Shown here piece by piece: positions 14,545-24,917 of a stretch of 32,112 nt of DNA. The stretch spans positions 1 to 32,112 of the forward strand of contig NZ_JAAEDM010000059.1 in NCBI RefSeq assembly GCF_018129065.1, read 5' to 3'. The notes under the pieces are model-generated. The model did no database searches. It saw nothing but the letters and a program-made list of their open reading frames with translations, and had not been told where the DNA came from. The position numbers were made by a program, and so were the translations under genes. The DNA comes from Neoroseomonas soli. Lineage in GTDB: Bacteria; Pseudomonadota; Alphaproteobacteria; Acetobacterales; Acetobacteraceae. How positions within the stretch are numbered: position 1 is the stretch's first letter; each line of letters starts with the position of its first letter.

Positions 14545-16236
14545 ATGGACGGGATGGCCGAGGCGGGGACGGCGACGCGGCCCTACAGGGCGCCCGGCAG
14601 GGGGCAGATCGCCGCCGCCGCGCTCGAGACCCTGCCCGAGGGCGTCGTCAGCTTCGATGCCAGGCTGCGCGTCGGCCTGGTCAGCGGTCGCGCCGGGGCC
14701 CTGCTGGGCCTTGCGCGCGCCGGGCGCCACGTCCATGGCCTCGCGGAACTGCTCGAAGCCAGCCCGCGCCTCGACCGCGACGCGACGGCGGCACTGATCG
14801 CAGCCTGCCTCGACGCCACCACGCCGGAGGCGGAGGCGGGCGCCGACCTGCGCCTGGACGGTGCGCCGGGTCTGCGGTTCGGCATCCGTCGCGCGACCGC
14901 CGGCACCTGGGTGCTGAGCATCGTCGTCGACACGGCGCTCGCCGGGGGCGGCGGCGTCGATCCGCTCACCGGCCTCGCCGACCGCGCGATGTTCGAGGCT
15001 CGGCTTGCCGCCGCGCTCGACCGCCCCGCACGCCGACGCGTCGGCTCGGCAGTGCTCCTTTGCGAACTCGAGGGCATCCGCGCCGTGAACCAGGTGCTCG
15101 GCCACGCCATCGGGGAGGACTTGCTGCGCGCCGCCGCGCGCCGGCTCCAGGCCGCGGTGCGCGACGGCGACCTGGTGGCCCGCATGGCAGGCGAGGAATT
15201 CGCCGTGCTGCAGAGCGAGGTCGCGGACGCGGCCCACGCCGCCGCGCTGGCCGGGCGGATGGTGGACCTGCTCGGCCGCCCCTACCTCATCGGCGGGGAA
15301 ACGGTGGTGGTGACGCCGCGGATCGGCGTCTCGGTCGCACCGGGCGACGGGTCCGAGGCGTCCCTGCTGCTGCGCCGCGCCGCCATGGCGCGACATGCGG
15401 TGCCGGCCAGCAGCGATGGCGCCTGGCGCCGCTTCAGCCCCGACATGGACGCCCACTGGCAGGAGACCCGCGCGCTGGAGGCCGCGCTCCGCCTCGCGGT
15501 GGCCGACGACCAGTTCGAACTCCATTTCCAGCCGCAAGTGGCGTTGCCTGCCGGCCGGCTCACGGGATTCGAGGCGCTGATCCGCTGGCGCCACCCCAAG
15601 CGTGGCCTGCTTGGCCCCTCGCAGTTCCTGCCGGTCGCCGAGCGCCTCGGGTTGATGCGCCGCATCGGCGCCTGGGTGCTGAGGGAGGCCTGCCACGCCG
15701 CGGCGTCCTGGCCGGCGGGGCTGCAGGTCGCGGTCAATCTCTCCCCCTGCCAGCTCGACGACGGGGCGCTGCCTGCGACGGTCGCTTCCGCGTTGAAGGA
15801 CAGCGGCCTGCCGCCCGGCCGCCTCGAACTGGAGGTGACCGAGACGGTGCTGCTCGCCAGTGGTGATTCCGCGCTGGCGCAGTTGCAGGCGCTGCGGGAC
15901 CGGGGCGTCGGTATCGCGATGGACGATTTCGGCACCGGCCATTCCTCCCTCACGCAGCTGCGCGCCTTCCCCTTCGACCGGCTGAAGATCGACCGTTCCT
16001 TCGTGAAGGACCTGCCCGCCGGCGAAGACGCCATGGCGATCATGCGGGCGGTGACAGGGCTCGGCCGCAGCCTCGGCATCGCGGTGACGGCGGAGGGGGT
16101 GGAAACCGAGCCGCAACTGCGCGCCCTGCTCGCCGAGGGCTGCGACGCCGCGCAGGGCTATCTCATCGGTCGGCCGGTGCCGGGAAGCCAGGTGCCCGCG
16201 GTGATCGCCCGCCTCGCGGCGCCCGTGATGGCCTGA
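14545..16236 (+). CDS. Bifunctional diguanylate cyclase/phosphodiesterase (PAS-like, GGDEF, EAL)
   Basis: From ATG 14545 the product is 563 residues with no transmembrane segment. Residues about 15-125 look like a divergent PAS-type sensor (ALETLPEGVVSFDARLRVGL). The GGDEF domain starts near DPLTGLADRAMFEARL (about 138). Its signature is AGEEF (about 215), with Ala for the first Gly, preceded by an RDGD inhibitory site. The EAL domain follows with EALIRWRHPKRG, VNLSPCQL, LEVTETVLL, MDDFGTGHSSL, LKIDRSFVKDL, TAEGVET and AQGYLIGRPV, which contain the metal and catalytic residues, so phosphodiesterase activity is likely. AGEEF cyclases may or may not be active. Earlier in-frame starts back to 14296 are possible but add no domain. 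The gene is convergent with an HD-GYP gene. Confidence 0.88.
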   Translation: MDGMAEAGTATRPYRAPGRGQIAAAALETLPEGVVSFDARLRVGLVSGRAGALLGLARAGRHVHGLAELLEASPRLDRDATAALIAACLDATTPEAEAGADLRLDGAPGLRFGIRRATAGTWVLSIVVDTALAGGGGVDPLTGLADRAMFEARLAAALDRPARRRVGSAVLLCELEGIRAVNQVLGHAIGEDLLRAAARRLQAAVRDGDLVARMAGEEFAVLQSEVADAAHAAALAGRMVDLLGRPYLIGGETVVVTPRIGVSVAPGDGSEASLLLRRAAMARHAVPASSDGAWRRFSPDMDAHWQETRALEAALRLAVADDQFELHFQPQVALPAGRLTGFEALIRWRHPKRGLLGPSQFLPVAERLGLMRRIGAWVLREACHAAASWPAGLQVAVNLSPCQLDDGALPATVASALKDSGLPPGRLELEVTETVLLASGDSALAQLQALRDRGVGIAMDDFGTGHSSLTQLRAFPFDRLKIDRSFVKDLPAGEDAMAIMRAVTGLGRSLGIAVTAEGVETEPQLRALLAEGCDAAQGYLIGRPVPGSQVPAVIARLAAPVMA

Positions 16237-16374
16237 AGCGGGCGGCGCGCAGCGCCCAACCCGTCGCGCGCGGGGTCGGTGCGGCGGCGGCGGCGCGCAA
16301 CATCAAGGGCGCAGCGGCAGCAGCCGGCTTCGAGGCATGTCATCGAACGCAGCCGCCCGCATGGGCGCGCGCCT

Positions 16375-17073
16375 TCAGCGCGGCATCGCCGCCAGCGCCG
16401 GGGCTTCCTTCCGCAGGGCCTCGAGCACGCGGGGGTCGAACTGCGAAGGGTCTATCCGGCCATCGCCCTCGAGCATGCGCGCCAGCGCCTCCCCATGCTC
16501 CTGCGCATCCTTGTAGGGGCGGTCGGAACGCAGCGCGTCATATACATCGGCCACGGCGACCAGGCGGGCGGCGAGGGGGGTCGCCTCCCCCTTCAACCCG
16601 GCCGGATAGCCGCTGCCGTCCCAGCGCTCGTGGTGCATCAGGGCGATGACCGCGGCCAGCCGCATCCAGGAACTCTGCGCATGGGCGAGGATGCTCGCGC
16701 CGAGCACGGTATGGCGCTCCATCACCCGGCGAGCTTCGGGGTCGAGCACGTGTCGGTGGCCGAGCACGCCCTCGGGCAGCGACATCTTGCCGATGTCATG
16801 CAGCGCGGCCGCTCGTTCGAGAAGGGCCTGCTGCGCCTCGTCGATGCCGAGGCTCGCCGCCAACATCGCCGAGATCCGCCCGACCCGCACCGGGTGCTCG
16901 CGGCCCTCCGGGTCCGTCGCCATCAGGCGGGAGACAAGGCCCTCGAGCGCCTCGTCATGCGAGATGCAGATGCAGGGCCAAGGGTCGGAGCCGCAGCACT
17001 GCGCATCGCGCATCTGCCCGCACCGCGGGCAGACCGAGGCGAATTCTGCGTGGACCAGGGATATTGCATTCAT
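16375..17073 (-). CDS. HD-GYP domain phosphodiesterase with Cys-rich N-terminus
   Basis: This protein (232 residues from ATG 17073; a GTG at 17085 would add four) has a complete HD-GYP signature: EHPVRVGRIS, LHDIGKMSLP (H92-D93), HTVLGASILA, and HHERWDGSGYPAGLKG (147-162), ending in VAVADVYDALRSDRPYK. HD-GYP enzymes hydrolyse c-di-GMP to GMP. There is no response-regulator domain. Instead the first 40 residues contain six Cys (15, 18, 26, 27, 34, 36; CPRCG...CC...CIC), spaced like a zinc ribbon or metal/redox site. It is soluble and faces the GGDEF-EAL gene tail-to-tail with a 138-bp gap containing a weak GGGCG/CGCCC hairpin (16240-16257). The pair would allow opposing control of c-di-GMP. 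Confidence 0.85.
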   Translation of the reverse strand: MNAISLVHAEFASVCPRCGQMRDAQCCGSDPWPCICISHDEALEGLVSRLMATDPEGREHPVRVGRISAMLAASLGIDEAQQALLERAAALHDIGKMSLPEGVLGHRHVLDPEARRVMERHTVLGASILAHAQSSWMRLAAVIALMHHERWDGSGYPAGLKGEATPLAARLVAVADVYDALRSDRPYKDAQEHGEALARMLEGDGRIDPSQFDPRVLEALRKEAPALAAMPR

Positions 17074-17129
17074 GCCGGATGTCACGGGGCACCACCGCCC
17101 TGATCAAGCCTGCAATCTAGATGCGGTCC

Positions 17130-17147
17130 GCGTCTCCTAAAAGACGC
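17130..17147. other. Hairpin between ispDF and HD-GYP gene
   Basis: GCGTCT (17130-17135) pairs with AGACGC (17142-17147) around a 6-nt loop, 19 bp past the ispDF stop on the minus strand. No T-tract follows, so a terminator role is only possible. On the minus strand a TAGATT (-10-like) follows shortly after, which could serve the HD-GYP gene. Confidence 0.3.
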
Positions 17148-17165
17148 CGGTTCACGAAAATTCGT

Positions 17166-18320
17166 TCATACTTCGGATGGCGGAACCAGCACCACGGCCG
17201 CGGCCTGGGCGGCGATGCCTTCGCCACGGCCGGTGAAGCCGAGCCGCTCGCTGGTGGTCGCCTTGACCGAGACGGCACCGACCGCAACGCCGAGCAGTTC
17301 CGCCAGCCTTGCCCGCATCGCCTCGGCATGGGGGGCGATCTTCGGGCGCTCGCAGATCAGCGTCACGTCGGCATTCGCGAGCACGCCGCCGCGCACGGCG
17401 ATCCGCCCCGCCGCGTGGCGCAGGAAGCGGGCGCTGTCGGCATCCTTCCACTCCGCCTCGGAGGGGGGGAACCAGCGGCCGATGTCGCCCTCGGCCAGCG
17501 CGCCGTAGATCGCGTCGCACAACGCATGGATGCCGACATCGGCGTCCGAATGGCCCGACAGGCCGAGCGGATGCGGGACGGTGACGCCGCAGAGGATGAG
17601 CGGCCGCCCCTCGACCAGGCGATGCACGTCGAACCCGGTGCCCATGCGGGGGATGAGGCGGGCGGCGAGATGGGCTTCCACGCGGACGAGGTCCTCCGGC
17701 CAGGTGATCTTCACGTTGCTCTCCGACCCCGGCACGAGGGCCACGGTCAGGCCCGCCGCTTCGAGCAGGGCGGCGTCGTCGGTGGCATTGCCGTCGCCGG
17801 CGCGATGGGCCGCGAGCAGCGCATCGAAGCGGAAGGCCTGCGGGGTCTGGGCGCGGAAAAGGCCCTCCCGCGGGACGGTCTCGAGGATGCGCCCGCCCGT
17901 GCCGCGCTTGAGCGTATCGGACACCGGTTGGGCGGGAATCGCGCCGGGGGCTGCCGCCAGCGCGGCGACCAACCCGGCGATGGCGCCCTCCGGCACTACC
18001 GGCCGCGCCGCGTCATGCACCAGCACCATGGCCGGCGGGTCGGCGGCGAGTGCCTCCAGCCCATTGCGGACGCTGTCGGCCCGTGTCGCGCCGCCGACGA
18101 CGGGGGGCAGCACGGGCAGCCCTGCAAGCAGGGTGGCGACGCGATCCTGCTCGCCCTCCGCCACCACGGGCAGGACGCGCCGGACCAGGCCGCCGCGCAG
18201 CAGCGCCTCCGCGGCGTGGCGGATCACGGGCCTGCCGAGCAGCGGCAGGTACTGCTTGGGCACCGGCGCCCCGAAACGGGTGCCGGTGCCGGCGGCCATC
18301 AGCAGGGCGTCGATCGTCAT
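17166..18320 (-). CDS. ispDF: Bifunctional IspD/IspF (MEP isoprenoid pathway)
   Basis: The 384-residue fusion carries two MEP-pathway enzymes. Residues 1-225 are 2-C-methyl-D-erythritol 4-phosphate cytidylyltransferase: the nucleotide loop [19 protein letters not shown] (6-24), VHDAARPVV (101-109) and [10 protein letters not shown] (201-210). Residues 226-384 are 2-C-methyl-D-erythritol 2,4-cyclodiphosphate synthase: metal ligands D231 and H233 in GTGFDVHRL, the [17 protein letters not shown] block (257-273), then [11 protein letters not shown] and a [17 protein letters not shown] end. Fused ispDF genes are common in alphaproteobacteria. The ATG has a CGGAG six bases upstream. It follows the DoxX gene by 36 bp on the same strand. 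Confidence 0.96.
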   Translation of the reverse strand: MTIDALLMAAGTGTRFGAPVPKQYLPLLGRPVIRHAAEALLRGGLVRRVLPVVAEGEQDRVATLLAGLPVLPPVVGGATRADSVRNGLEALAADPPAMVLVHDAARPVVPEGAIAGLVAALAAAPGAIPAQPVSDTLKRGTGGRILETVPREGLFRAQTPQAFRFDALLAAHRAGDGNATDDAALLEAAGLTVALVPGSESNVKITWPEDLVRVEAHLAARLIPRMGTGFDVHRLVEGRPLILCGVTVPHPLGLSGHSDADVGIHALCDAIYGALAEGDIGRWFPPSEAEWKDADSARFLRHAAGRIAVRGGVLANADVTLICERPKIAPHAEAMRARLAELLGVAVGAVSVKATTSERLGFTGRGEGIAAQAAAVVLVPPSEV

Positions 18321-18356
18321 CGGTGGCTCCGGCCCGGAAGGGACCGGGGCGTTAGC

Positions 18357-18746
18357 CTATTTGCGGCGGTTGTCCAGCGCGAAGGCGCCGCCGCCGGCGA
18401 AGACCAGGTACAGGAAGACGAAGGAGTAGAGGATGGCGGCATCGCCGCCGTTCAGCACGGGATAGGGGCTGCGCGGCGCATGCGCCATCCAGTAGGCCGC
18501 GGCCATGAGGCCGGAGCACACGAAGGCCACCGGCCGGACCCGGAGCCCGACGACGAGCAGCGCCCCGCCCACGATCTCGACGATTCCGGCGATGCCGTAG
18601 ATGGAGAACAGCGCGGGCCCGCCGCCGCCGTTCGGCCCCGCGGGGAAGCCAAGAAGCTTCTGCGTTCCGTGCTCGAAGAAGATGAGGGCCGCGACGATGC
18701 GAAGCACGCCGAGCGCGTAGGGCGCCCAGCGGTCGAGAATTGGCAT
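18357..18746 (-). CDS. DoxX family membrane protein
   Basis: This small protein (129 residues) has four hydrophobic helices. It shows the DoxX pattern: [59 protein letters not shown], and [20 protein letters not shown] with the basic tail NRRK. DoxX proteins are inner-membrane proteins of uncertain role, some linked to thiol oxidation or redox stress. The ATG at 18746 is chosen because the first helix follows closely; the frame extends further upstream without membrane features. It is divergent from dusB and lies upstream of ispDF on the same strand, with a 36-bp gap, so the two may be cotranscribed. Confidence 0.88.
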   Translation of the reverse strand: MPILDRWAPYALGVLRIVAALIFFEHGTQKLLGFPAGPNGGGGPALFSIYGIAGIVEIVGGALLVVGLRVRPVAFVCSGLMAAAYWMAHAPRSPYPVLNGGDAAILYSFVFLYLVFAGGGAFALDNRRK

Positions 18747-18881
18747 TGCGATGGTCCCGGCACTGTTATGGTTATGCCTCGGACAATGACTTCTCATACG
18801 ATGGCGATCAACGGGTGGAACCGCGACGGCGGATCATCCGGCTGATCTGTCCGTTTCAGCGGCATTTCCGGCCATGCGGAG

Positions 18882-18910
18882 TTGCCGAACAGGGGGGCAG
18901 CGCCTATTCT
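18882..18910 (+). promoter_or_regulatory. Putative promoter of dusB-ntr operon, near-leaderless
   Basis: TTGCCG (18882-18887), 17 bp, TATTCT (18905-18910). The expected start of transcription is near 18917, three bases before the dusB ATG. No Shine-Dalgarno-like purine run lies upstream of that ATG, which agrees with a leaderless or near-leaderless mRNA. Confidence 0.45.
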
Positions 18911-18919
18911 GCCCAAATC

Positions 18920-19996
18920 ATGAGCAATGAATCCGAGGCCGGCCCCCAGCCGGCTGGCCTGTCGCCGATCGACCTCGGCGGCGTGGTCATCGCGACCCCG
19001 GTCATCCTCGCACCCATGTCGGGCGTGACGGACCTGCCGTTCCGGCGGCTGTCGCGCGCCCTCGGCGCGCCGATGGTGGTCAGCGAGATGATCGCCTCCC
19101 AGGCCATGGTGCGGGAGAACCGGCAGACGCTGAAGATGGCCGAGGTGGACGGCTTCGGCGGCCCGGCCTCGGTCCAGCTCGCGGGCTGCGACCCGGAGAC
19201 GATGGCGGAAGCCGCGCGGCTGGTGGTCGATCGCGGCGCGGCGATCGTGGACATCAATTTCGGCTGCCCGGTGAAGAAGGTGGCCGTCGGGCAGAGTGCC
19301 GGCTCGGCGCTGATGCGCGACGAACTCGCCGCCGCCCGCATCCTGGAAGCCACGGTGAAGGCCGTGCGCGTCCCGGTGACGCTGAAGATGCGCATGGGCT
19401 GGGACCACAACAGCCTGAACGCCCCGCGCCTCGCCCGCATCGCGGAGGAGAGCGGCATCCGCATGGTCACGGTCCATGGCCGCACCCGGCAGATGTTCTA
19501 CACCGGCATCGCGGACTGGGACTTCATCCGCTCCGTCAAGGAAGCCGTGAAGATCCCCGTCATCGCCAATGGCGACATCATCACGGCGGAGAACGCCGAA
19601 GACGCGCTGCGCCGCTCCGGCGCGGACGGCGTGATGATCGGCCGCGGCTGCTACGGGCGCCCCTGGTTCCCCGCGGCCGTCGCCGCGCGCCTCGCCGGTG
19701 GCGATGGCGCGGAGCCGGTGCTCGCCGAGCAGAAGCGCATCCTGCTCGAGCATTACGAGGACATGCTGACGCATCACGGCCGCGACCCGGGCGTGCGCCT
19801 CGCGCGCAAGCATGTCGCCTGGTATTCGAAGGGCCTGCCGGGCTCGGCCGAATTCCGCGTGCAGGTGAACCGCTGCGATACGCCGGATGCCGTGCGCGAC
19901 CTGATCCACGCCTTCTACGACCCGCTCATCGAGCGCGGCGTCGAGGCGGTGCGCGACGCCTTCCGGGAAGCCGGCGAGGATCGGCTCGCCGCATGA
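18920..19996 (+). CDS. dusB: tRNA-dihydrouridine synthase DusB (NifR3)
   Basis: The 358-residue protein is an FMN-dependent reductase of uridine in tRNA, with a TIM barrel and a C-terminal helical domain. It has [17 protein letters not shown] (28-44), [15 protein letters not shown], the catalytic Cys116 in [40 protein letters not shown] and [12 protein letters not shown]. The N-terminal order matches DusB rather than DusA or DusC. The gene, long called nifR3, stands directly upstream of ntrB in many alphaproteobacteria, as here. The ATG at 18920 lacks a ribosome binding site. Its stop overlaps the ntrB start by 4 bp (ATGA). Confidence 0.95.
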   Translation: MSNESEAGPQPAGLSPIDLGGVVIATPVILAPMSGVTDLPFRRLSRALGAPMVVSEMIASQAMVRENRQTLKMAEVDGFGGPASVQLAGCDPETMAEAARLVVDRGAAIVDINFGCPVKKVAVGQSAGSALMRDELAAARILEATVKAVRVPVTLKMRMGWDHNSLNAPRLARIAEESGIRMVTVHGRTRQMFYTGIADWDFIRSVKEAVKIPVIANGDIITAENAEDALRRSGADGVMIGRGCYGRPWFPAAVAARLAGGDGAEPVLAEQKRILLEHYEDMLTHHGRDPGVRLARKHVAWYSKGLPGSAEFRVQVNRCDTPDAVRDLIHAFYDPLIERGVEAVRDAFREAGEDRLAA

Positions 19997-21125
19997 AGGG
20001 CGGGCTGCTCCGCCGTGCCGTGCGGCCCGCCTCCTGGCGCGGCAAGGCGGTGCCGGACGCGACGGCGATCCTCGGCGCGATCCCGGTGCCGGTCGTCGTG
20101 CTGGACGAGGCGAACCGCTTCGTCAGCGCCAATGCGGCGGCGGAACTGTTCTTCCGCACCTCCGCCTCCACGCTGGCACAACTCGGCCTCGCCGACCTGT
20201 TGCCGGAGGACAGCCGGCTCTTCGCGGTGATCGACCAGGTGCGCCGGCTCGAGGCCCGCGTCTCCGACCACGACCTGACGCTGGAAAGCCCGCGGCTGGA
20301 ACGCCGCGGCGTCAGCGTCCACGCCGCGCCGCTGCCCGAACTGCCGGGCAGCGTGGTGCTGACGCTGGAAGACGGTTCGACCGCGCAGATGCTCGACCGG
20401 CAGCTGAACTTCCGCGGCGCAGCGCGCGGCGCCTCGGCGATGGCGGCGATGCTGGCGCATGAGGTGAAGAACCCGCTCTCCGGCATCCGCGGCGCGGCGC
20501 AGCTGCTCGAACAGAATGCGGGGGAGGGCGACCGGGAGCTCTGCCTGCTGATCCAGGACGAGGCCGACCGCATCCGTGGGCTCGTGGACCGCTTCGACAT
20601 GTTCTCGGAGCGACCGGTGGACCTCGGCCCGGTGAACATCCACCAGGTGCTGGACCATGTCCGGCGCATCGCGGCGACCGGCTTCGCCTCCCACCTGCGG
20701 ATCGTCGAGGAATACGACCCCTCCCTGCCGGCGGTCTGGGGCAACCGGGACCTGCTTGTGCAGATCCTGCTCAATCTGGTGAAGAATGCGGCAGAGGCTG
20801 TCGATCCCCTGGGCGGGGAGATCGTGCTCTCCACCGCCTATCATCATGGCGTGCGCATCGCCGTGCCCGGTTCCAGCGACCGCGTGCACCTCCCGTTGCA
20901 GGTGAGCGTGCGCGACAACGGGCCTGGAATTGCCGAGGAAGTCCGCGGCACGGTTTTTGAACCCTTCGTCAGCACGAAGCGGGGCGGGCAGGGGCTCGGG
21001 CTCGCTCTCGTCGCGAAACTGGTTGCGGACCAGGGCGGGCTGATCGAGTGCGACAGCAGGCCTGGCAGGACCGTGTTCCGGCTTTCGTTGCCCACCCCAC
21101 CGCCGGGAAGCCTCGGGACCGCCCA

Positions 21126-21129
<4 letters not shown>
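19993..21129 (+). CDS. ntrB: Nitrogen regulation sensor kinase NtrB (GlnL)
   Basis: The 378-residue cytoplasmic histidine kinase has a PAS domain at about 22-130 ([20 protein letters not shown]). The dimerisation/phosphoacceptor helix carries His156 in [20 protein letters not shown]. The ATPase domain shows N box [12 protein letters not shown]1 DNGPGI, F box FEPFVSTK and G2 GGQGLGLAL. In this family NtrB phosphorylates or dephosphorylates NtrC under control of PII proteins, following glutamine/2-oxoglutarate status. No membrane segments are present, as expected. The start overlaps the dusB stop and the stop overlaps the ntrC start (both ATGA), so translation is likely coupled. Confidence 0.95.
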
Positions 21130-22568
<1,439 letters not shown>

Positions 22569-22586
22569 CCATGCGTAGGCCCTGAC

Positions 22587-24917
22587 ATGTTGGGCCTGTT
22601 CCGCCGCCGGGGCGCGCGGCCGGTCGCGCGCACCCAGGCCCCTCGCAAGGACGACGCCGAGGCGGCCGACCATGCCACCTGGACCCGCCGGGTGGGGGAG
22701 GCGCTGCAGGGCGGCGGCGTGACCATCGGCCTCGCGCTGGTGGCGCTGGTGCTGGGGCTCGCGACCTTCGCCGTGCTCTCCGGCGGGACGCCGCTCGGGC
22801 CTGCCGGGCCGGGGCAGGTGGTGGGCATCGTCCTCGCCAACCTTGCCGTGCTGCTCATGCTGGTCGCCTCGCTGGCGGCGCGGCTGGTGCGGATGTGGGT
22901 GGAACGCCGGCGCGGGTCGGCCGGGTCGCGCCTGCATGTCCGGCTGGTGCTGCTGTTCGGCGTGGTGGCGGTGGGGCCATCGATCCTGGTGGCGGGCTTC
23001 GCGGCGCTGTTCTTCAACCTCGGCATCCAGGCCTGGTTCAGCGACCGGGTGCGCGACACGCTGGAGGCCTCGCTCGTCGCCTCCCGCGCCTATCTCGAGG
23101 AACACCGCAACACCATCCGCGCCGACATCCTGGCGATGGCGAACGACCTCAATCGCGCCGCGCCGGTGCTGCTGCCCGACAACGGCATCGCCTTCGCCCG
23201 GCTGCTCGCGACGCATACCGCCATCCGCGGCCTGACCGATTCGCTGGTGGTGGAACCGACGCTCGGCCAGGTGGTGGCCTCCGCGGGGCTCACCACGGGC
23301 TCGGTGGTGGACATCCCGCCATCCTGGGCGCTGGAACAGGCGCGCGCGGGCGAGGTCGCGGTGCTGCCGAGCGAAAGCGGCGAAGGGCGCGTGCGCGCCA
23401 TCGTCCAGCTCAACATCCCGCCGGGGCTGCTGCTGATGATCAGCCGCCCGGTCGATCCCGGCGTGCTCGAGCACATGCGCACGACCGAACTGGCCTTCCA
23501 GGAATACGACCGGCTCGACCGCAACCGCGGCGACCTGCAGATCACCTTCGTGCTGATCTTCGCCATTGCCACGCTGCTCGTGCTGCTCGGCGCCGTGCTG
23601 CTCGGGCTGTTGATCGCCAACCGGATCGTGCGGCCGATCTCCCGCCTGATCACCGCGGCCGAACGGGTGCGCGCGGGCGACCTCTCGACCCGGGTGCAGG
23701 AAGGGGAGGCGGATGACGAGGTCGCGAGCCTCTCCCGCGCCTTCAACCGCATGACGAGCCAGCTCAGCGCGCAGCGGGCCGAACTCATGGAAGCCTACCG
23801 CCAGATCGACGAGCGGCGGCGCTTCACCGAGACGGTGCTCTCCGGCGTCACGGCCGGCGTGGTCGGCCTCGATGCCGAGGGGCGGGTGAACCTGCCGAAC
23901 CGTTCGGCCTCGGGGCTGCTGGGGGTGGACCTCGATGCCGCGATCGGCCTGCCGCTCGGCGGCATCGCGCCGGAATTCGGCCCGCTGATCGCCGCCGCGC
24001 GGGCGCAACCGGACCGGGCGCACACCGCCGAGATCCGCACCGGGTCGCCTTCCGCCCGCCGCACGCTGATCGCGCGCCTCGGCGCCGAGACGCAGGGCGG
24101 GCGCATCGAAGGCTACGTGCTGACCTTCGACGACATCACGGAACTGCTATCGGCGCAGCGCAAGGCCGCCTGGGCCGACGTGGCGCGCCGCATCGCGCAT
24201 GAGATCAAGAACCCGCTGACGCCGATCCAGCTTTCCGCCGAACGACTGAAGCGGCGCTACCTGAAGCAGATCACCGACGACCCCGACACCTTCAAGCAAT
24301 GCACCGACACCATCGTGCGCCAGGTGGGCGACATCGGCCGCATGGTGGATGAGTTCTCCGCCTTCGCCCGCATGCCCCAGCCGGTGATCCGGCCGGAGGA
24401 TGCGAACCAGCTGCTGCGCGATGCGCTGGTGTTGCAGCGCGACGCGCATCCCGAGATCACCTATGAAACCTCATTCGCCGGTGAAGCGCCGAAGGTCCCC
24501 TGCGACCGGCGACTGATCGGCCAGGCGCTGACCAACCTGCTGCAGAACGCCGCCGATGCGGTCGCCATGCGCGCCGCCGAGGGCGCCGGCCGCATCTCGG
24601 CGCGCGTCGAGGCCGATGCCTCGGAGGTCCGCATCACCGTCGAGGACGATGGAGTCGGGCTGCCGACGGAGGAGGAACGGGACCGCCTGACCGAGCCCTA
24701 TGTCACTCACAAGACGAAAGGAACCGGGCTTGGCCTTGCCATCGTGAAGAAGATCATGGAGGACCATCGCGGACAGCTGGTGCTGGAGGACCGCGAGGAC
24801 GGCCCCGGCGCCCGGGTCGCGCTGATCCTTCCGCTGCGCGCGGCGGGAACGGCCGGCGAGGGGGGCGGGGAGTCGACGAAGGCCGGCGAGGGAGCGAAGG
24901 TCGCGCATGGCGCATGA
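22587..24917 (+). CDS. ntrY: Membrane sensor histidine kinase NtrY
   Basis: This 776-residue kinase is larger than NtrB and membrane-bound. Hydrophobic helices lie at about 45-66, 78-100 and 118-143. A long periplasmic segment follows, then a fourth helix (FVLIFAIATLLVLLGAVLLG) joined to a HAMP domain (IVRPISRLITAAERVRAGDL). Next come a PAS domain (RRFTETVLSGVTAGVVGLDA) and the kinase core with His538 in RRIAHEIKNPLTPIQLSAE. N box NLLQNAADAV, G1 DDGVGLP and G2 GTGLGLAIVKK complete it. NtrY with NtrX controls nitrogen, nitrate-respiration and redox or envelope responses in alphaproteobacteria. It begins 18 bp after ntrC and overlaps ntrX by 11 bp. Confidence 0.95.
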   Translation: MLGLFRRRGARPVARTQAPRKDDAEAADHATWTRRVGEALQGGGVTIGLALVALVLGLATFAVLSGGTPLGPAGPGQVVGIVLANLAVLLMLVASLAARLVRMWVERRRGSAGSRLHVRLVLLFGVVAVGPSILVAGFAALFFNLGIQAWFSDRVRDTLEASLVASRAYLEEHRNTIRADILAMANDLNRAAPVLLPDNGIAFARLLATHTAIRGLTDSLVVEPTLGQVVASAGLTTGSVVDIPPSWALEQARAGEVAVLPSESGEGRVRAIVQLNIPPGLLLMISRPVDPGVLEHMRTTELAFQEYDRLDRNRGDLQITFVLIFAIATLLVLLGAVLLGLLIANRIVRPISRLITAAERVRAGDLSTRVQEGEADDEVASLSRAFNRMTSQLSAQRAELMEAYRQIDERRRFTETVLSGVTAGVVGLDAEGRVNLPNRSASGLLGVDLDAAIGLPLGGIAPEFGPLIAAARAQPDRAHTAEIRTGSPSARRTLIARLGAETQGGRIEGYVLTFDDITELLSAQRKAAWADVARRIAHEIKNPLTPIQLSAERLKRRYLKQITDDPDTFKQCTDTIVRQVGDIGRMVDEFSAFARMPQPVIRPEDANQLLRDALVLQRDAHPEITYETSFAGEAPKVPCDRRLIGQALTNLLQNAADAVAMRAAEGAGRISARVEADASEVRITVEDDGVGLPTEEERDRLTEPYVTHKTKGTGLGLAIVKKIMEDHRGQLVLEDREDGPGARVALILPLRAAGTAGEGGGESTKAGEGAKVAHGA

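Noticed and set aside
14218..16116. Long minus-strand open frame opposite the GGDEF-EAL gene
   Set aside because: No domain, low-complexity Arg/His-rich, antisense to an intact EAL gene.
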